Shown: one piece after another, positions 35,207-44,077 of the stretch
How the letters are laid out: every line of letters starts with the position of its first letter
How positions within the stretch are numbered: the first letter of the stretch is position 1
Source: Methanomicrobia archaeon
GTDB lineage: Archaea; Halobacteriota; Bog-38; Methanoflorentales; Methanoflorentaceae
Length of the DNA stretch: 64,000 bases
Assembly (NCBI GenBank): GCA_015660915.1
Contig: JACTTZ010000008.1
Location: forward strand, 24,013-88,012
Direction of reading: 5' to 3'
Notes under the pieces: generated by a model
What the model saw: only the letters and a program-made list of their open reading frames with translations
What the model was told of the DNA's origin: nothing
Databases searched by the model: none
Translations under genes and position numbers: made by a program

Positions 35207-35626
35207 ATGTCAGACGCGGAGCTCGAAAAATTCATACGAGAGAAAATAAGGCAGCTTGGGGTGGACGGATTATATGATAATCCGAAACTAACCCTCGTAG
35301 CTGAGCTGATTTACGGAACTCTCGATAGAGCTCTCGAAGCAGCGCTGAATTACGACATCATGGATGACATTATTGCTTTATATCGAAATCGATTCGATAT
35401 GACGGCAATCAGTGCGGAGATGGACCATCCTGAGGTTTATAGCAAAGCCATCAAAGACTATGGGTCGTGGCGCGGCGCTTTGAAGGCTGCGAAGGCAAAG
35501 TGCGAACAAATGCGTGCAATCGAAAAGGATGAATGGACGTTCCCCAGTTACAAGACGCAAGAGTTATCTAAACGACTGGCAGCAGACGCCGATGCGGATA
35601 ACAAAATAAATTCAAGCCGAGATTAA
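35207..35626 (+). CDS. hypothetical protein with a homing-endonuclease-associated-like repeat
   Basis: This 139-aa charged, helical protein contains VYSKAIKDYGSWRGALKAAK. That helix-turn-helix-like block resembles the short repeats attached to homing endonucleases and other DNA-binding proteins (FGSWNEALKAAG-type). The N-terminal half is a helical bundle of unknown family and the end is basic then polar. The ATG is poorly supported by a ribosome-binding site. A DNA-binding role is an inference. Confidence 0.5.
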   Translation: MSDAELEKFIREKIRQLGVDGLYDNPKLTLVAELIYGTLDRALEAALNYDIMDDIIALYRNRFDMTAISAEMDHPEVYSKAIKDYGSWRGALKAAKAKCEQMRAIEKDEWTFPSYKTQELSKRLAADADADNKINSSRD

Positions 35627-35751
35627 GAGCCCAAGCGCGCCTTTTTTGAACACTTCAATACTGATGATTGTATCTCGGAGCACTGGTGTTTAATATCGTG
35701 TTCTAGGCCGTTTAGATAGTCTATGAGCGTATTGCGCGCACAGTTTAGGCA

Positions 35752-35765
35752 AATATTTATATTTC
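35752..35765 (+). promoter_or_regulatory. TATA element upstream of the HEAT/HARP-like gene
   Basis: AATATTTATATTTC stands about 45-60 bases before the ATG at 35809. Confidence 0.45.
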
Positions 35766-35808
35766 ACTCTCGTACATAGAAGCTAGACGAAGAATCACAA
35801 GTGATAAG

Positions 35809-36585
35809 ATGGGTGAATACGACTTCGACCGCCTTATTCGGTACAGGAGAGTTGACGTGCTTTCGAAGGCTTTAAATGACGAAAATGAGCACCAGCGATT
35901 TAAGGCAGTTGATGCGCTCGAAGCGGTTGCGCTTGCTTCAGGCGATGCGGATTCATCAGCCCGCGATGTGTTGGTTCAAGCTGCGACGCAGAGCGCACAC
36001 GAAGACGTGAGGTTGCACGCTAAGATCGCTCTAAGAACTCTAAGCACCTTACAAGAAGGTCGCTTCCAGAAGACGAACGATCACCGAGAAAACGGTCTGC
36101 AACATCCCGAATCTAAGAAAAACACGACGCAGAAGCCGCAACGTGAAAACCACCAACCTGAGAATAGGCTTCTTTGCGAACTGGATGAGGATTGTACGAC
36201 TTTGATGGTCCGCGGGAGTTCTCTAAGCCCACGTCATAGGCCAGGCGCAATAAAGGGCGGCAAATGGGACAAACAGGCGAGGGTATGGCGATTTCCGATC
36301 AATCGAGCATCGATTGAAAGCCTCAAGAACGGTGGCGTCGTGCTGCATCCGACCGTGCAGTGTTTATGCACATCTTCTCACAACACTTGGGCTGTAGGAA
36401 CGCGCAATAAGAAATGGATCAAGGTTTTAGGGGATACCCACGAGATAGAGGGCAGTATTAAACAGGTTCCAGGGTCTCAATGGGATAACTCGGAAAAAGC
36501 GTGGAGAATTCCATTTAAAGCTGACTCCATCAAGCGCCTCATACGGATCGACCGTCTTTACGTCAGCCCGTTCATCCTCGACTAG
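35809..36585 (+). CDS. HEAT-repeat protein with duplicated HARP-like C-terminus
   Basis: This 258-aa protein has two HEAT-like helical pairs at the N-terminus (LSKALNDENEHQRFKAVDALE; AHEDVRLHAKIALRTL). A low-complexity, charged linker (about residues 90-120) follows. The C-terminal half holds two copies of a WD...WRFP/WRIPF pattern: GGKWDKQARVWRFPINRASIESL and SQWDNSEKAWRIPFKADSIKRL. This resembles the HARP-type module of DNA-annealing helicases (inference). No helicase domain is present. Confidence 0.6.
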   Translation: MGEYDFDRLIRYRRVDVLSKALNDENEHQRFKAVDALEAVALASGDADSSARDVLVQAATQSAHEDVRLHAKIALRTLSTLQEGRFQKTNDHRENGLQHPESKKNTTQKPQRENHQPENRLLCELDEDCTTLMVRGSSLSPRHRPGAIKGGKWDKQARVWRFPINRASIESLKNGGVVLHPTVQCLCTSSHNTWAVGTRNKKWIKVLGDTHEIEGSIKQVPGSQWDNSEKAWRIPFKADSIKRLIRIDRLYVSPFILD

Positions 36586-36591
36586 TCTATC

Positions 36592-36608
36592 CTTTTTTGC
36601 GCTTTTTT
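36592..36608 (+). terminator. T-rich terminator after the HEAT/HARP-like gene
   Basis: Two T6 runs (36592-36597 and 36602-36607) come within 25 bases of the stop, as in archaeal intrinsic termination. Confidence 0.45.
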
Positions 36609-36656
36609 AGCACAGCTAGCGCGACGGAGACGTTGGCAACACTCTTCTGCGCTGTT

Positions 36657-36664
36657 AAAAAAAA
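36657..36664 (-). terminator. T8 terminator after mtd
   Basis: On the minus strand a run of eight T follows the mtd stop by about 26 bases. Confidence 0.45.
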
Positions 36665-36689
36665 GAGAAAAGAGTAATAGAAGGAACTA

Positions 36690-37511
36690 TCACTCTGGTT
36701 TCGATATCAGCTTAGTCTTGCTAAGTATGGCACCGTCTCTCGAGTGAGGTGCTCTCTTTACCGTGTCACCAGCCTTTTCCATCTCACGTGCTTCATCTAC
36801 GAGTTTGGCCGCGGTGCGCATCATATCGTGAGACGCCGCTGTAAGGGGCACGTACTTCTCCCACTCTTTAGTCATAAAGCAGGCTTTAACGTTGACGTCG
36901 GCGACTTTTGCTGCCATTTCGTACGCGGCGATCGCTTTTGCCCGCGCGTAGGGGTTGCTGAACTCATTGATAGTCGCCTTTTCCGCCGTCATAACGATCT
37001 TAGGTAGCTCGCATTCTTTGCCCTCTTTAATCGCTGTGAGACAAGTGTCAAGCGCAGTGTGGAGCACTCTAAAGGTGCCAGTTGCCGCAAGGACCTTCAT
37101 CAAGTCGGCGTTGTAAATGGCCATCTCTACAGGGTCTAACCACTCTCTCCTGGCGCCGATCATCGCATCAGCGTTAATTAGGATGTACCCGAATCCCCCT
37201 TCCTCTTCAAGCTTGTCCTTCAGCTTTGGTGAGTCCGTAATGACGACGACCTTCTTGCCTGCAGCCTTTAACAAAGTTCGAGCTTTTGTTGGGCCTGGTT
37301 GCGCCGCATTAGGCGACACAACGACACACAAATCCGGTTCAAATTTCAGCAGTGCTTCGACAACCTTTGCCGCATCTTCTTCTTTCATCTTCGTGCCGCT
37401 CGTAACGGTCACCGCTTCAAAATCATCACGGTCTGCGCGCTCGTCGAGCAGCAAATCAGTCATCAAACCGCTTACGATGTTACCTATTTTCGCGATTCCT
37501 AATTTCACCAT
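36690..37511 (-). CDS. mtd: F420-dependent methylene-H4MPT dehydrogenase
   Basis: This 273-aa enzyme reversibly oxidises methylene-tetrahydromethanopterin with coenzyme F420. It starts MVKLGIAKIGNIVSGLMTDLLLDERADRDD and has VTSGTKMKEEDA, VVSPNAAQPGPTKAR and GARREWLDPVEMAIYNADLMKVLA. The end is typical (HSRDGAILSKTKLISKPE). Length is normal. It is downstream of ftr on the same strand, so both C1-transfer genes are probably co-regulated. Confidence 0.97.
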   Translation of the reverse strand: MVKLGIAKIGNIVSGLMTDLLLDERADRDDFEAVTVTSGTKMKEEDAAKVVEALLKFEPDLCVVVSPNAAQPGPTKARTLLKAAGKKVVVITDSPKLKDKLEEEGGFGYILINADAMIGARREWLDPVEMAIYNADLMKVLAATGTFRVLHTALDTCLTAIKEGKECELPKIVMTAEKATINEFSNPYARAKAIAAYEMAAKVADVNVKACFMTKEWEKYVPLTAASHDMMRTAAKLVDEAREMEKAGDTVKRAPHSRDGAILSKTKLISKPE

Positions 37512-37658
37512 ATTTAATTCACCTGTTACCTTTAAAAGCTAAGCTGTAGCTCTCGTAGGGCCACATCATTCTTAAGTTAAGGCAGGATATATCTCTTTTG
37601 GTTACCGGTCAGACAGAGGCTTTCACAGGCCTCTATCTACAAACGGAACTCGCAACGA

Positions 37659-38567
37659 TCATTCTAGGTCAGCATAATCGCTCAGAATCTGGTGAAGGTC
37701 GAACTTGAAAGGCCCAAGCTCTCCTCCGTAGTTGCCTGCTGATATACTCTTAATTCCTTGCGCATGAGCTGCGGCGTGCATTCCCCGCTTCATCGCTTCA
37801 GCAATAACCCCTTCGTCAAGGCCACAAATTACGATTTCATAAATCGATTTCACGCCGTCCGGGACGAATGAATCAGGGATTTTGTCTTTGAGTGTCGGGG
37901 CAAGTCTGTGGTGGGTAGAAGCCTTCATAAAAGTCGAGTATGTTGGACAACCTACTTTAGACCCGGATGCAACAATCCCTCCTGGGAACGGGGTTATCGT
38001 CCCTTCAACAGATTTGATTGCTCCAACTGCAGCTTGAGCGGCCAAGAGCGCCGAACCTTGCGTTTCGCCGTAGATAAAGAAATTGCCCCCGGCAACACCC
38101 TTTTGCACGCCATAGGTCTCTTCACAGATGAACTCGCCCTCAAGAATGGGGATCGCCCACACGCTCCGACCACCGACAGTGGTCTGATATTCGTATCCGT
38201 CTCCAAAGAAGTGGAGCTTCACCGGCACTGTTTCTTCTGATTCCAACGCGTTGAACACAGCGGTTGTGGCGGCGGTGAGGACGCATTCTCCAATCCTTTC
38301 AATAAGGTTGCTTTTTATCTGTTTCTTGGATGGATGAACAACCATAATTATGACCCCTGGTCTGCCATCAGGAGTCTCGTTAGGCTGTACATAGCGATCT
38401 ATTCCTGCTTCTGCGCTACAACCGATGACCGATGTTGCAAATCCAGTCGCAACGATTGCAGCAGTTTCGGCAAGCGCGGTGGTTGCGCCCGTAATCAAGA
38501 CGCGTGCTACGTATACGGGGAATGCCTCTGCGTAGGTGTCGTCAATTTTTACGCCGTTTACCTTCAT
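37659..38567 (-). CDS. ftr: formylmethanofuran:H4MPT formyltransferase
   Basis: This 302-aa enzyme transfers the formyl group between methanofuran and tetrahydromethanopterin, in methanogenesis or its reversal. It starts MKVNGVKIDDTYAEAFPVYVARVLITG, with GYEYQTTVGGRSVWAIPILEGEF and GGIVASGSKVGCPTYSTFMKAST. The C-terminus is FKFDLHQILSDYAD. GGAAGGT and a TATA-like AGATATAAT precede it. Ftr is normally part of the archaeal C1 pathway core. Confidence 0.97.
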   Translation of the reverse strand: MKVNGVKIDDTYAEAFPVYVARVLITGATTALAETAAIVATGFATSVIGCSAEAGIDRYVQPNETPDGRPGVIIMVVHPSKKQIKSNLIERIGECVLTAATTAVFNALESEETVPVKLHFFGDGYEYQTTVGGRSVWAIPILEGEFICEETYGVQKGVAGGNFFIYGETQGSALLAAQAAVGAIKSVEGTITPFPGGIVASGSKVGCPTYSTFMKASTHHRLAPTLKDKIPDSFVPDGVKSIYEIVICGLDEGVIAEAMKRGMHAAAHAQGIKSISAGNYGGELGPFKFDLHQILSDYADLE

Positions 38568-38819
38568 TTTAAACCTTCCAACATTTTATCATCCCTTAGC
38601 ATCGTCCGCTATTATATCTTTCTGTTTCAAAAAATAGGGCTGTCAGGACTCGGTGCGCTTCTATGACCTTAGATCAATTAGTTGGAGCATTGCCGTGCGT
38701 TGATTTCTGGCTCGAAGTATCTACGGGGCGTATAAGCGTACTGGATGCGCGCGTCTGCGACATAGTACTTTAAAATTGTTTTGTGCAAGCGTTTATTGCG
38801 CATTATTCACATAGATTCT

Positions 38820-39218
38820 ATGATGCGTTATCCTCGCAGTCGTTTTGTTGTGCAGGAGCATTTCGCTAGGCATCATCACTATGACTTTCGTCTCGAAATG
38901 GACGGAACTTTAAAGAGCTGGGCAATTCCAAAAGAAGTCCCTCGCGTACGGAAAGTTAAGCGCCTCGCTGTAAAAGTCGAGGATCACGACTTGGATTACA
39001 TTGGCTTTGAGGGAGAGATTGCGGAGGGCCAATACGGTGCGGGGACCGTCAAGATATTCGATTCAGGGGACTACTACTTGCTCGAAAAGAAAGAGGATAA
39101 GATTAAAGTGGCCCTTCTCGGTAGCAAGCTCGAGGGCGTATACGAGCTTATTCGTTTGAAAGATCCGAAGAACTGGCTCATGTTTATGGTGGGTGATCGT
39201 CCGTACGTTACCAGTTAA
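38820..39218 (+). CDS. stand-alone DNA ligase D-type 3'-phosphoesterase
   Basis: This 132-aa protein is the PE domain of bacterial LigD without polymerase or ligase. The active-site core is FVVQEHFARHHHYDFRLEMDG, then LKSWAIPKEVP, VEDHDLDYIGFEGEI and AEGQYGAGTVKIFDSGDYY, closing with NWLMFMVG. Stand-alone PE proteins occur in archaea and remove 3'-phosphates or 3'-ribonucleosides from DNA ends. The ATG at 38820 or 38823 is used; the TTG at 38781 adds unsupported residues. It is followed 12 bases later by a tiny Cys-rich ORF. Confidence 0.93.
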   Translation: MMRYPRSRFVVQEHFARHHHYDFRLEMDGTLKSWAIPKEVPRVRKVKRLAVKVEDHDLDYIGFEGEIAEGQYGAGTVKIFDSGDYYLLEKKEDKIKVALLGSKLEGVYELIRLKDPKNWLMFMVGDRPYVTS

Positions 39219-39230
39219 GCAGGAGCAGAC

Positions 39231-39398
39231 GTGACCAACTCAAGAAAGATATTGTGTAAGGATGGATGCACGGGATGCAACGTCGCGAACACTGCGCTGA
39301 TCGTGCCTATCCATAAAATGAAAGAAAGAGACTTTAAGAAGTTGGGTATCGACTTTTGGACCTCAGACTTCAGCGACATATTTTCGAACGGAACATGA
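39231..39398 (+). CDS. small Cys-rich ORF coupled to the phosphoesterase
   Basis: This 55-aa ORF starts GTG with AGGAG five bases earlier. It contains CKDGCTGCN in its first 17 residues and an aromatic, acidic C-terminal half (DFWTSDFSDIF). The cysteine cluster could bind metal. Tight spacing behind the phosphoesterase and an ATGA overlap with the next ORF suggest cotranslation. No family is recognised. Confidence 0.55.
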   Translation: MTNSRKILCKDGCTGCNVANTALIVPIHKMKERDFKKLGIDFWTSDFSDIFSNGT

Positions 39399-39487
39399 TT
39401 ACGTCTGATAAGCGCCTTTTACAGTTATTTGAGACTGCCAAGAAAATGCAATCCCAATCGATCTCTGTTAGAGACTCAAAATGCTGA
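39395..39487 (+). CDS. 30-aa linking ORF before the TPR gene
   Basis: The ORF MITSDKRLLQLFE... starts in an ATGA overlap with the preceding small gene. Its stop overlaps the ATG of the TPR gene by seven bases, giving a chain of coupled frames. It could be a peptide or simply a translational bridge; the composition is helical. Confidence 0.35.
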   Translation: MITSDKRLLQLFETAKKMQSQSISVRDSKC

Positions 39488-40218
39488 AAAAGCCTCTTAA
39501 GGACTTTCAAGGTAACGAGTATCTCGAAAAGTATTTTTCTGTTGATTTCAGAACGATTGCTCGCGACACGTGCTTTCTAATGTCGAGCGTTGCCACCGTA
39601 AAAAAGCACAAGTTAACTCCACATGTTTACACAAGCAATAAGTTGGCAGACAGACGAGTCGGTTGGATCTACTACCAAGCCTATACGTTAGCTCTATCGG
39701 GCAAGTATGTCGAAAGCCTCGCGCGATTTGATGAGGTGTTGAGACTGGAGCCAGGGTACATCCACGCGTGGAATCAAAAAGGTCTATGCAACTATTTTTT
39801 AAAGCGCTATAGTAGCGCCATCAGTTGCTTTGACAAAGCTAGCTCTTTGAACTCGCTCTATCTTGAGTCGCTTAACAACAAAGGCTGCGCTTTGCAGAGA
39901 CTTGATGAGTTTGGAGCAGCAATCGATTGCTTTGATAAAGTGGAATCGATACGCGCAGGTTTGTTTGAGACGTTAAACAACAAAGCCCTCTCACTGATAG
40001 CATTAGGTGACTATACAGGGGCTTTGACTTGCGTTGATCGCTGTATCTCGACGGGTTCGGTTAAAGGGTCATTTTATGTTGTGCGTAGCATATGTTTCTT
40101 GGCGCTCGACCAAATCGGCGAAGGCCTATACGACCTCACGATTGCCTTGAAGTTAGATCCGCAAAGTAAACACGCTCTGGCACTTCGCGAAGTTTTTGAT
40201 CGTGCTGCTGCAGCGTGA
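39481..40218 (+). CDS. TPR-repeat protein
   Basis: This 245-aa protein has an N-terminal region of about 60 residues of unknown kind and then about five tetratricopeptide repeats. Examples are VGWIYYQAYTLALSGKYVESLARFDEVLRL, AWNQKGLCNYFLKRYSSAISCFDKASSL and SLNNKGCALQRLDEFGAAIDCFDKV. TPR arrays mediate protein-protein contacts. It is the last gene of the coupled chain that begins with the phosphoesterase. Confidence 0.85.
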   Translation: MLKKPLKDFQGNEYLEKYFSVDFRTIARDTCFLMSSVATVKKHKLTPHVYTSNKLADRRVGWIYYQAYTLALSGKYVESLARFDEVLRLEPGYIHAWNQKGLCNYFLKRYSSAISCFDKASSLNSLYLESLNNKGCALQRLDEFGAAIDCFDKVESIRAGLFETLNNKALSLIALGDYTGALTCVDRCISTGSVKGSFYVVRSICFLALDQIGEGLYDLTIALKLDPQSKHALALREVFDRAAAA

Positions 40219-40325
40219 AAGTACATAAGTGAGCCCCGTCAGACGAGAGGGTCGCGCTTTGCTTGGGGAGCTCGTTTCGCGCCCTTCATAAAGCTTTTCA
40301 ACAACAATAGCTATCTAGAATTACT

Positions 40326-40739
40326 ATGCCGTTAGACGATCGAGAGCTCGAGCAGATATCAAAGATGCTTGAACGTGGTGGCAAAATGCTTGCAGACCAT
40401 TGTGAAACCTGTTACTCTCCGTTATTCAAGTTTGAAGGCAAAGTGATGTGTCCTGTTTGTTTATACAGAACGACGCAAACGTCTGTAACAGAACCAGAAC
40501 GTGCTGCAGCAGTCGAGACACAATCTACTAAACCAGCGCAGTCACCACGTGCCCGTCAAAGCTTGCTCTTGGACGAAGCAATAGCTGAGTTTGTCTCAAA
40601 CTTAGCTGCTAAAATGAGTACCGAAACGGACTTAGCCCGAATTCAAGTGCAGCTTGAATGCATAGAGCGAGGGCTTCGAATCATTCAGCTTGCCCGTGAG
40701 ATCGATAGTCTCGTGAGCAGCTCGCGCCGTGTTGGGTAA
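40326..40739 (+). CDS. SSSCA1/ZNRD2-type zinc-ribbon protein
   Basis: This 137-aa protein starts with a helix and then MLADHCETCYSPLFKFEGKVMCPVC, four Cys that form the Sjogren/scleroderma autoantigen-1 type zinc ribbon conserved in archaea. A Pro/Ser/Thr-rich linker and a helical C-terminal region (ARIQVQLECIERGLRIIQL) follow. The function is unknown in archaea. It precedes glyS by 100 bases on the same strand. Confidence 0.85.
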   Translation: MPLDDRELEQISKMLERGGKMLADHCETCYSPLFKFEGKVMCPVCLYRTTQTSVTEPERAAAVETQSTKPAQSPRARQSLLLDEAIAEFVSNLAAKMSTETDLARIQVQLECIERGLRIIQLAREIDSLVSSSRRVG

Positions 40740-40839
40740 TAGGGGATAAGAAATACTTGTGGCTCCGTAGCCCTGAAGAAGCGCGATTTCTTAAAGAAAG
40801 TGGTTTGCAGCTCATACAACTAGGAGCAAGAGGTTCGTA

Positions 40840-42588
40840 ATGGAGCACGAAGAATATCGTGAAAATCCTGTCGACGACTTAAAGGAACGGGTCTTGGAGT
40901 TAGCAAAGAGACGCGGGTTTCTCTGGCCCTCATATGAGATTTACGGTGGAGTCGCAGGATTGTGGGATTACGGTCCCTTAGGTACATTACTGAAACAAAA
41001 AGTCGAAAACGCATGGCGTGAGATTTTTGTCGTAGGGGAAGGCGCGCTCCCAATTGACACACCAACTATAAGCGTTGAAGAGGTGTTTCTCGCTTCTGGG
41101 CACTTGTCAAACTTCGTGGACCTTATCGTTGAATGTGTCGACTGCCATCACACTCTGAGGGCAGATCACGTTGTGAATGAGTATCTTAGGGGCAGAGGGA
41201 TGGCTGCGGATCTCTGTGAGCCTGATATTGCCGAAGTGTGCGTCCCTTCGAGAGAGAAGACCCAAGAACTCATTGATTTTTATGGGATTGCGTGTCCGGA
41301 CTGCGGAGGTCCTCTCGGGAAAGTGCATGATTTCAACTTGATGTTTGCCACCCACATAGGGCCTGGAACCCAGCGAAAGGGATACCTTCGACCTGAGACG
41401 GCCCAAGGTATCTTTTCTGACTTTCCGAAGCTTTTGAGGTTTTTCAGAGACAGATTGCCTTTTGGGGTCGCGCAGATTGGCAAATCCTTTCGAAACGAAA
41501 TATCACCACGCCAAGGCGTTATCAGATTACGTGAATTCACCCAAGCGGAAATCGAAGTGTTCGTTAACCCAGACAAAAAGAGCATTCACCCTCGGTTTGA
41601 TGAAGTAGCGGACGTTGAAATAGCAATCCTCTCAAAGGATTTCGTCGGTAGGGCTACAGTCAAAGCGGCGTGCGACAGAGGTATTATCGCGCACCAATAC
41701 TTGGCTTACTACGTCGCGCGCAGCCAGGAGTTTTTTTTGCGCGTTGGGGTACATGAATCGCAACTTCGGTTTAGACAGCACTTACCCGACGAGATGGCAC
41801 ATTACGCGGTTGACTGCTGGGACGCTGAGGGACTTACGCAACACGGTTGGATTGAACTTGCTGGAATCGCTGATCGAACAGATTATGATCTGAAACAACA
41901 CGAGAGGCAGAGCGGGCTCCAGATGACGGTATTTGTGCCATATGCGAAGCCTAAAGCGGTGGAGCGGACCGTCGTCCGTCCAAAAATGAACTTCCTTGGT
42001 CCAAAATATAAAAATAAAGCCAAGCAGGTGGCTGATTATCTCGCGACGATAAGCGATCCTAGCGGGCCTTTCATATTCGAAGGTCAGGAAATTGACCCCC
42101 TTGGCTATGTGATAGAAACCACTACACAGTCTGTCTTAGGCGATTTTATAACTCCGCACGTAATCGAACCGTCCTTTGGCATCGATCGCACGGTGTATAC
42201 GATTCTTGAACACGCTTACGACGAAGACACCATCGATGGGGAGCGAAGAATTGTGCTGCGGTTACCCCATAGCTTAGCTCCTGTCGAAGTCGCCGTTTTC
42301 CCCTTAGTAAAAGCGTTGAACGAAAAGGCTGTGGAGGTCTTTCAACTTCTTCGACGTGAGGGCTTTTTGGTGGAATACGATGAATCTGGGACGATTGGTC
42401 GACGTTACAGGAGACAAGACGAGATTGGAACTCCTTGTGCAGTAACTGTGGATCATGAAACCCTTGAAAACGGCACTGTGACCGTGCGAGATAGGGACAC
42501 CACGAAACAGGTGAGACGATCGATTGCGTCGCTCGCCGTGACTTTACGTGAAATGCTTATGGGTGGGTTTGCTATGTCTCCCTCCTAA
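40840..42588 (+). CDS. glyS: glycyl-tRNA synthetase
   Basis: This 582-aa class II synthetase of the alpha2 archaeal/eukaryotic type charges tRNA-Gly. It has LAKRRGFLWPSYEIYGGVAGLWDYGPLG, LRPETAQGIFSDF (motif 1 region), GKSFRNEISPRQGVIRLREFTQAEIE (motif 2) and VIEPSFGIDRTVYTILEHAY (motif 3). The anticodon-binding domain is APVEVAVFPLVKA...YDESGTIGRRYRRQDEIG. Length fits. The start ATG overlaps by one base the TAA of a short upstream reading frame. Confidence 0.97.
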   Translation: MEHEEYRENPVDDLKERVLELAKRRGFLWPSYEIYGGVAGLWDYGPLGTLLKQKVENAWREIFVVGEGALPIDTPTISVEEVFLASGHLSNFVDLIVECVDCHHTLRADHVVNEYLRGRGMAADLCEPDIAEVCVPSREKTQELIDFYGIACPDCGGPLGKVHDFNLMFATHIGPGTQRKGYLRPETAQGIFSDFPKLLRFFRDRLPFGVAQIGKSFRNEISPRQGVIRLREFTQAEIEVFVNPDKKSIHPRFDEVADVEIAILSKDFVGRATVKAACDRGIIAHQYLAYYVARSQEFFLRVGVHESQLRFRQHLPDEMAHYAVDCWDAEGLTQHGWIELAGIADRTDYDLKQHERQSGLQMTVFVPYAKPKAVERTVVRPKMNFLGPKYKNKAKQVADYLATISDPSGPFIFEGQEIDPLGYVIETTTQSVLGDFITPHVIEPSFGIDRTVYTILEHAYDEDTIDGERRIVLRLPHSLAPVEVAVFPLVKALNEKAVEVFQLLRREGFLVEYDESGTIGRRYRRQDEIGTPCAVTVDHETLENGTVTVRDRDTTKQVRRSIASLAVTLREMLMGGFAMSPS

Positions 42589-42656
42589 AACGTGCCATTC
42601 AAATGAAAAAACGCATCGACAACGGCATGTGGCGAAACACGTAGTCGAGTGCAGAC

Positions 42657-43106
42657 TCACGGGATTTGTATCGGCCCCTCCTCTTTGACCGAATTCATGA
42701 TGATATTAATAGTCAGGTCCGTTATTCCGAGCGGGGAGATATAATCCTTTAATATGGTCCTTAAATGGTCGTAGTCCGTGGCTGCGATAGAGAACTCTAA
42801 GTTGTGATCGCCGGATATTTGGTTGATTTGATATACCGATTCTATTTTTTGAAGCTCTTTGATGCAGGCGTCCAAATTCTTCGGATCGATCCTCGCAAAC
42901 GTCCGGGCATTGCAGTTGAGGCCTACTTTCTCTTTGTTTATCACGGCTGAATAACCCTTGATCACACCGTCGTCTTCCATCATGGAGATCCGATCACGTA
43001 TCGTCGATTCCGATCTGCTTAGCGCTCTGGCAATGTCTTTGTACGTCATACGCGCGTCTTTTTGGAGCAGGTACAAGATCTTCTTGTTGATGTCATCAAT
43101 ACGCAT
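42657..43106 (-). CDS. Lrp/AsnC-type transcriptional regulator
   Basis: This 149-aa protein has an N-terminal HTH (MRIDDINKKILYLLQKDARMTYKDIARALSRSESTIRDRI) and a C-terminal RAM-type ligand-binding domain (QINQISGDHNLEFSIAATDYDHLRTIL). It would bind DNA as an oligomer and sense a small molecule, often an amino acid. It is divergent from mtxX, and an AT-rich element (CTTATATAC near 43149-43157) lies between them. Target genes are not evident. Confidence 0.94.
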   Translation of the reverse strand: MRIDDINKKILYLLQKDARMTYKDIARALSRSESTIRDRISMMEDDGVIKGYSAVINKEKVGLNCNARTFARIDPKNLDACIKELQKIESVYQINQISGDHNLEFSIAATDYDHLRTILKDYISPLGITDLTINIIMNSVKEEGPIQIP

Positions 43107-43270
43107 CCCATCACCTTTGGTCTGATTTAGCCAAGATTTATAGCGTTACCTTATATACGTGTTTTTCCGCGCTTCGCTACCTCGCTGCGCTCAGCAGAAC
43201 GATGCAAAAGAATTTATCGGCCTTTCGGCGTTCATACAGTACCAAAAAAACTTGTTGTCGCGGCGTTACG

Positions 43271-44077
43271 ATGGGGTACAATATATTGGCGGAGCTTGCG
43301 CGCCTCGCTGCACGATCGAAGAGGAGAGTTGGCGTAGGGGTGGGGCAGCGTAACCCACATTTGTCGCTCGCAGTCGCAAAGGCGCAGCGCTTTTCGGACG
43401 TTGTGCTCGTCGGCAACGTTGGAGAGGCGGGACGAGACGTCGTACTGACGTCGCAACCTGAACAAAAACTCGTCGAAATGCTTATCGATGGCACGATCGA
43501 TGCAGCAGTTAGGGGCACGATCAGCGCACGAAAGACGCTGCAACAGCTCAAACAGCAGACAGGCGCCCACCAGATCTGCCGCTCGGCACTGCTCTCAACG
43601 TCTGACTCCCGACAATTCTTTTTGCTTCCCGTCGGTATCGATGAAGGTACGTCGCTGAGCGAACGCGCTCGTCTCGCAGTTGAGACGGCGAAGCTCCTCA
43701 GCGCGCTCAGCGTGGCTCCGAAAGTCGGTGTTTTGTCCGGCGGTAGATCTGAGGATAAGGGCAGGACAGAAGCCGTCGATCTGACGCTTGCGAGCGCAGA
43801 GGCGCTGACCAAACAGCTGTGCAGCGTCGGTATTGATGCGAATAACTACAATATCCTCATTGAAGACGCCGCAAAATCATCGAACATACTCGTGGCCCCA
43901 GACGGAGTCACCGGCAACTTAATTTTTCGAACCCTCATATTTCTCGGAGGCGGAAAGGGACACGGCGCACCTTTTTTTGGAATCCCGCACACGTTCGTTG
44001 ATACTTCGCGGTCAGGAGCTGCGTTCGCTGATGCCATCATCATGGCGGGCGCTCTTAGCAATCTCGCACAAGGATGA
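43271..44077 (+). CDS. mtxX: methanogenesis marker 4 protein MtxX
   Basis: This 268-aa protein is of the MtxX family (phosphate acetyl/butyryltransferase-like fold) found in methanogens. It starts MGYNILAELARLAARSKRRVGVGVGQRN, with DGTIDAAVRGTISARKTL, the PKVGVLSGGRSEDKGRTE loop and IVLVAPDGVTGNLIFRTL-type segments. GGKGHGAPFFGIPHTFVDTSRSG closes it. A longer frame from 43202 adds an N-terminus the family lacks. The name methyltransferase is historical; the activity is unproven. Confidence 0.9.
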   Translation: MGYNILAELARLAARSKRRVGVGVGQRNPHLSLAVAKAQRFSDVVLVGNVGEAGRDVVLTSQPEQKLVEMLIDGTIDAAVRGTISARKTLQQLKQQTGAHQICRSALLSTSDSRQFFLLPVGIDEGTSLSERARLAVETAKLLSALSVAPKVGVLSGGRSEDKGRTEAVDLTLASAEALTKQLCSVGIDANNYNILIEDAAKSSNILVAPDGVTGNLIFRTLIFLGGGKGHGAPFFGIPHTFVDTSRSGAAFADAIIMAGALSNLAQG

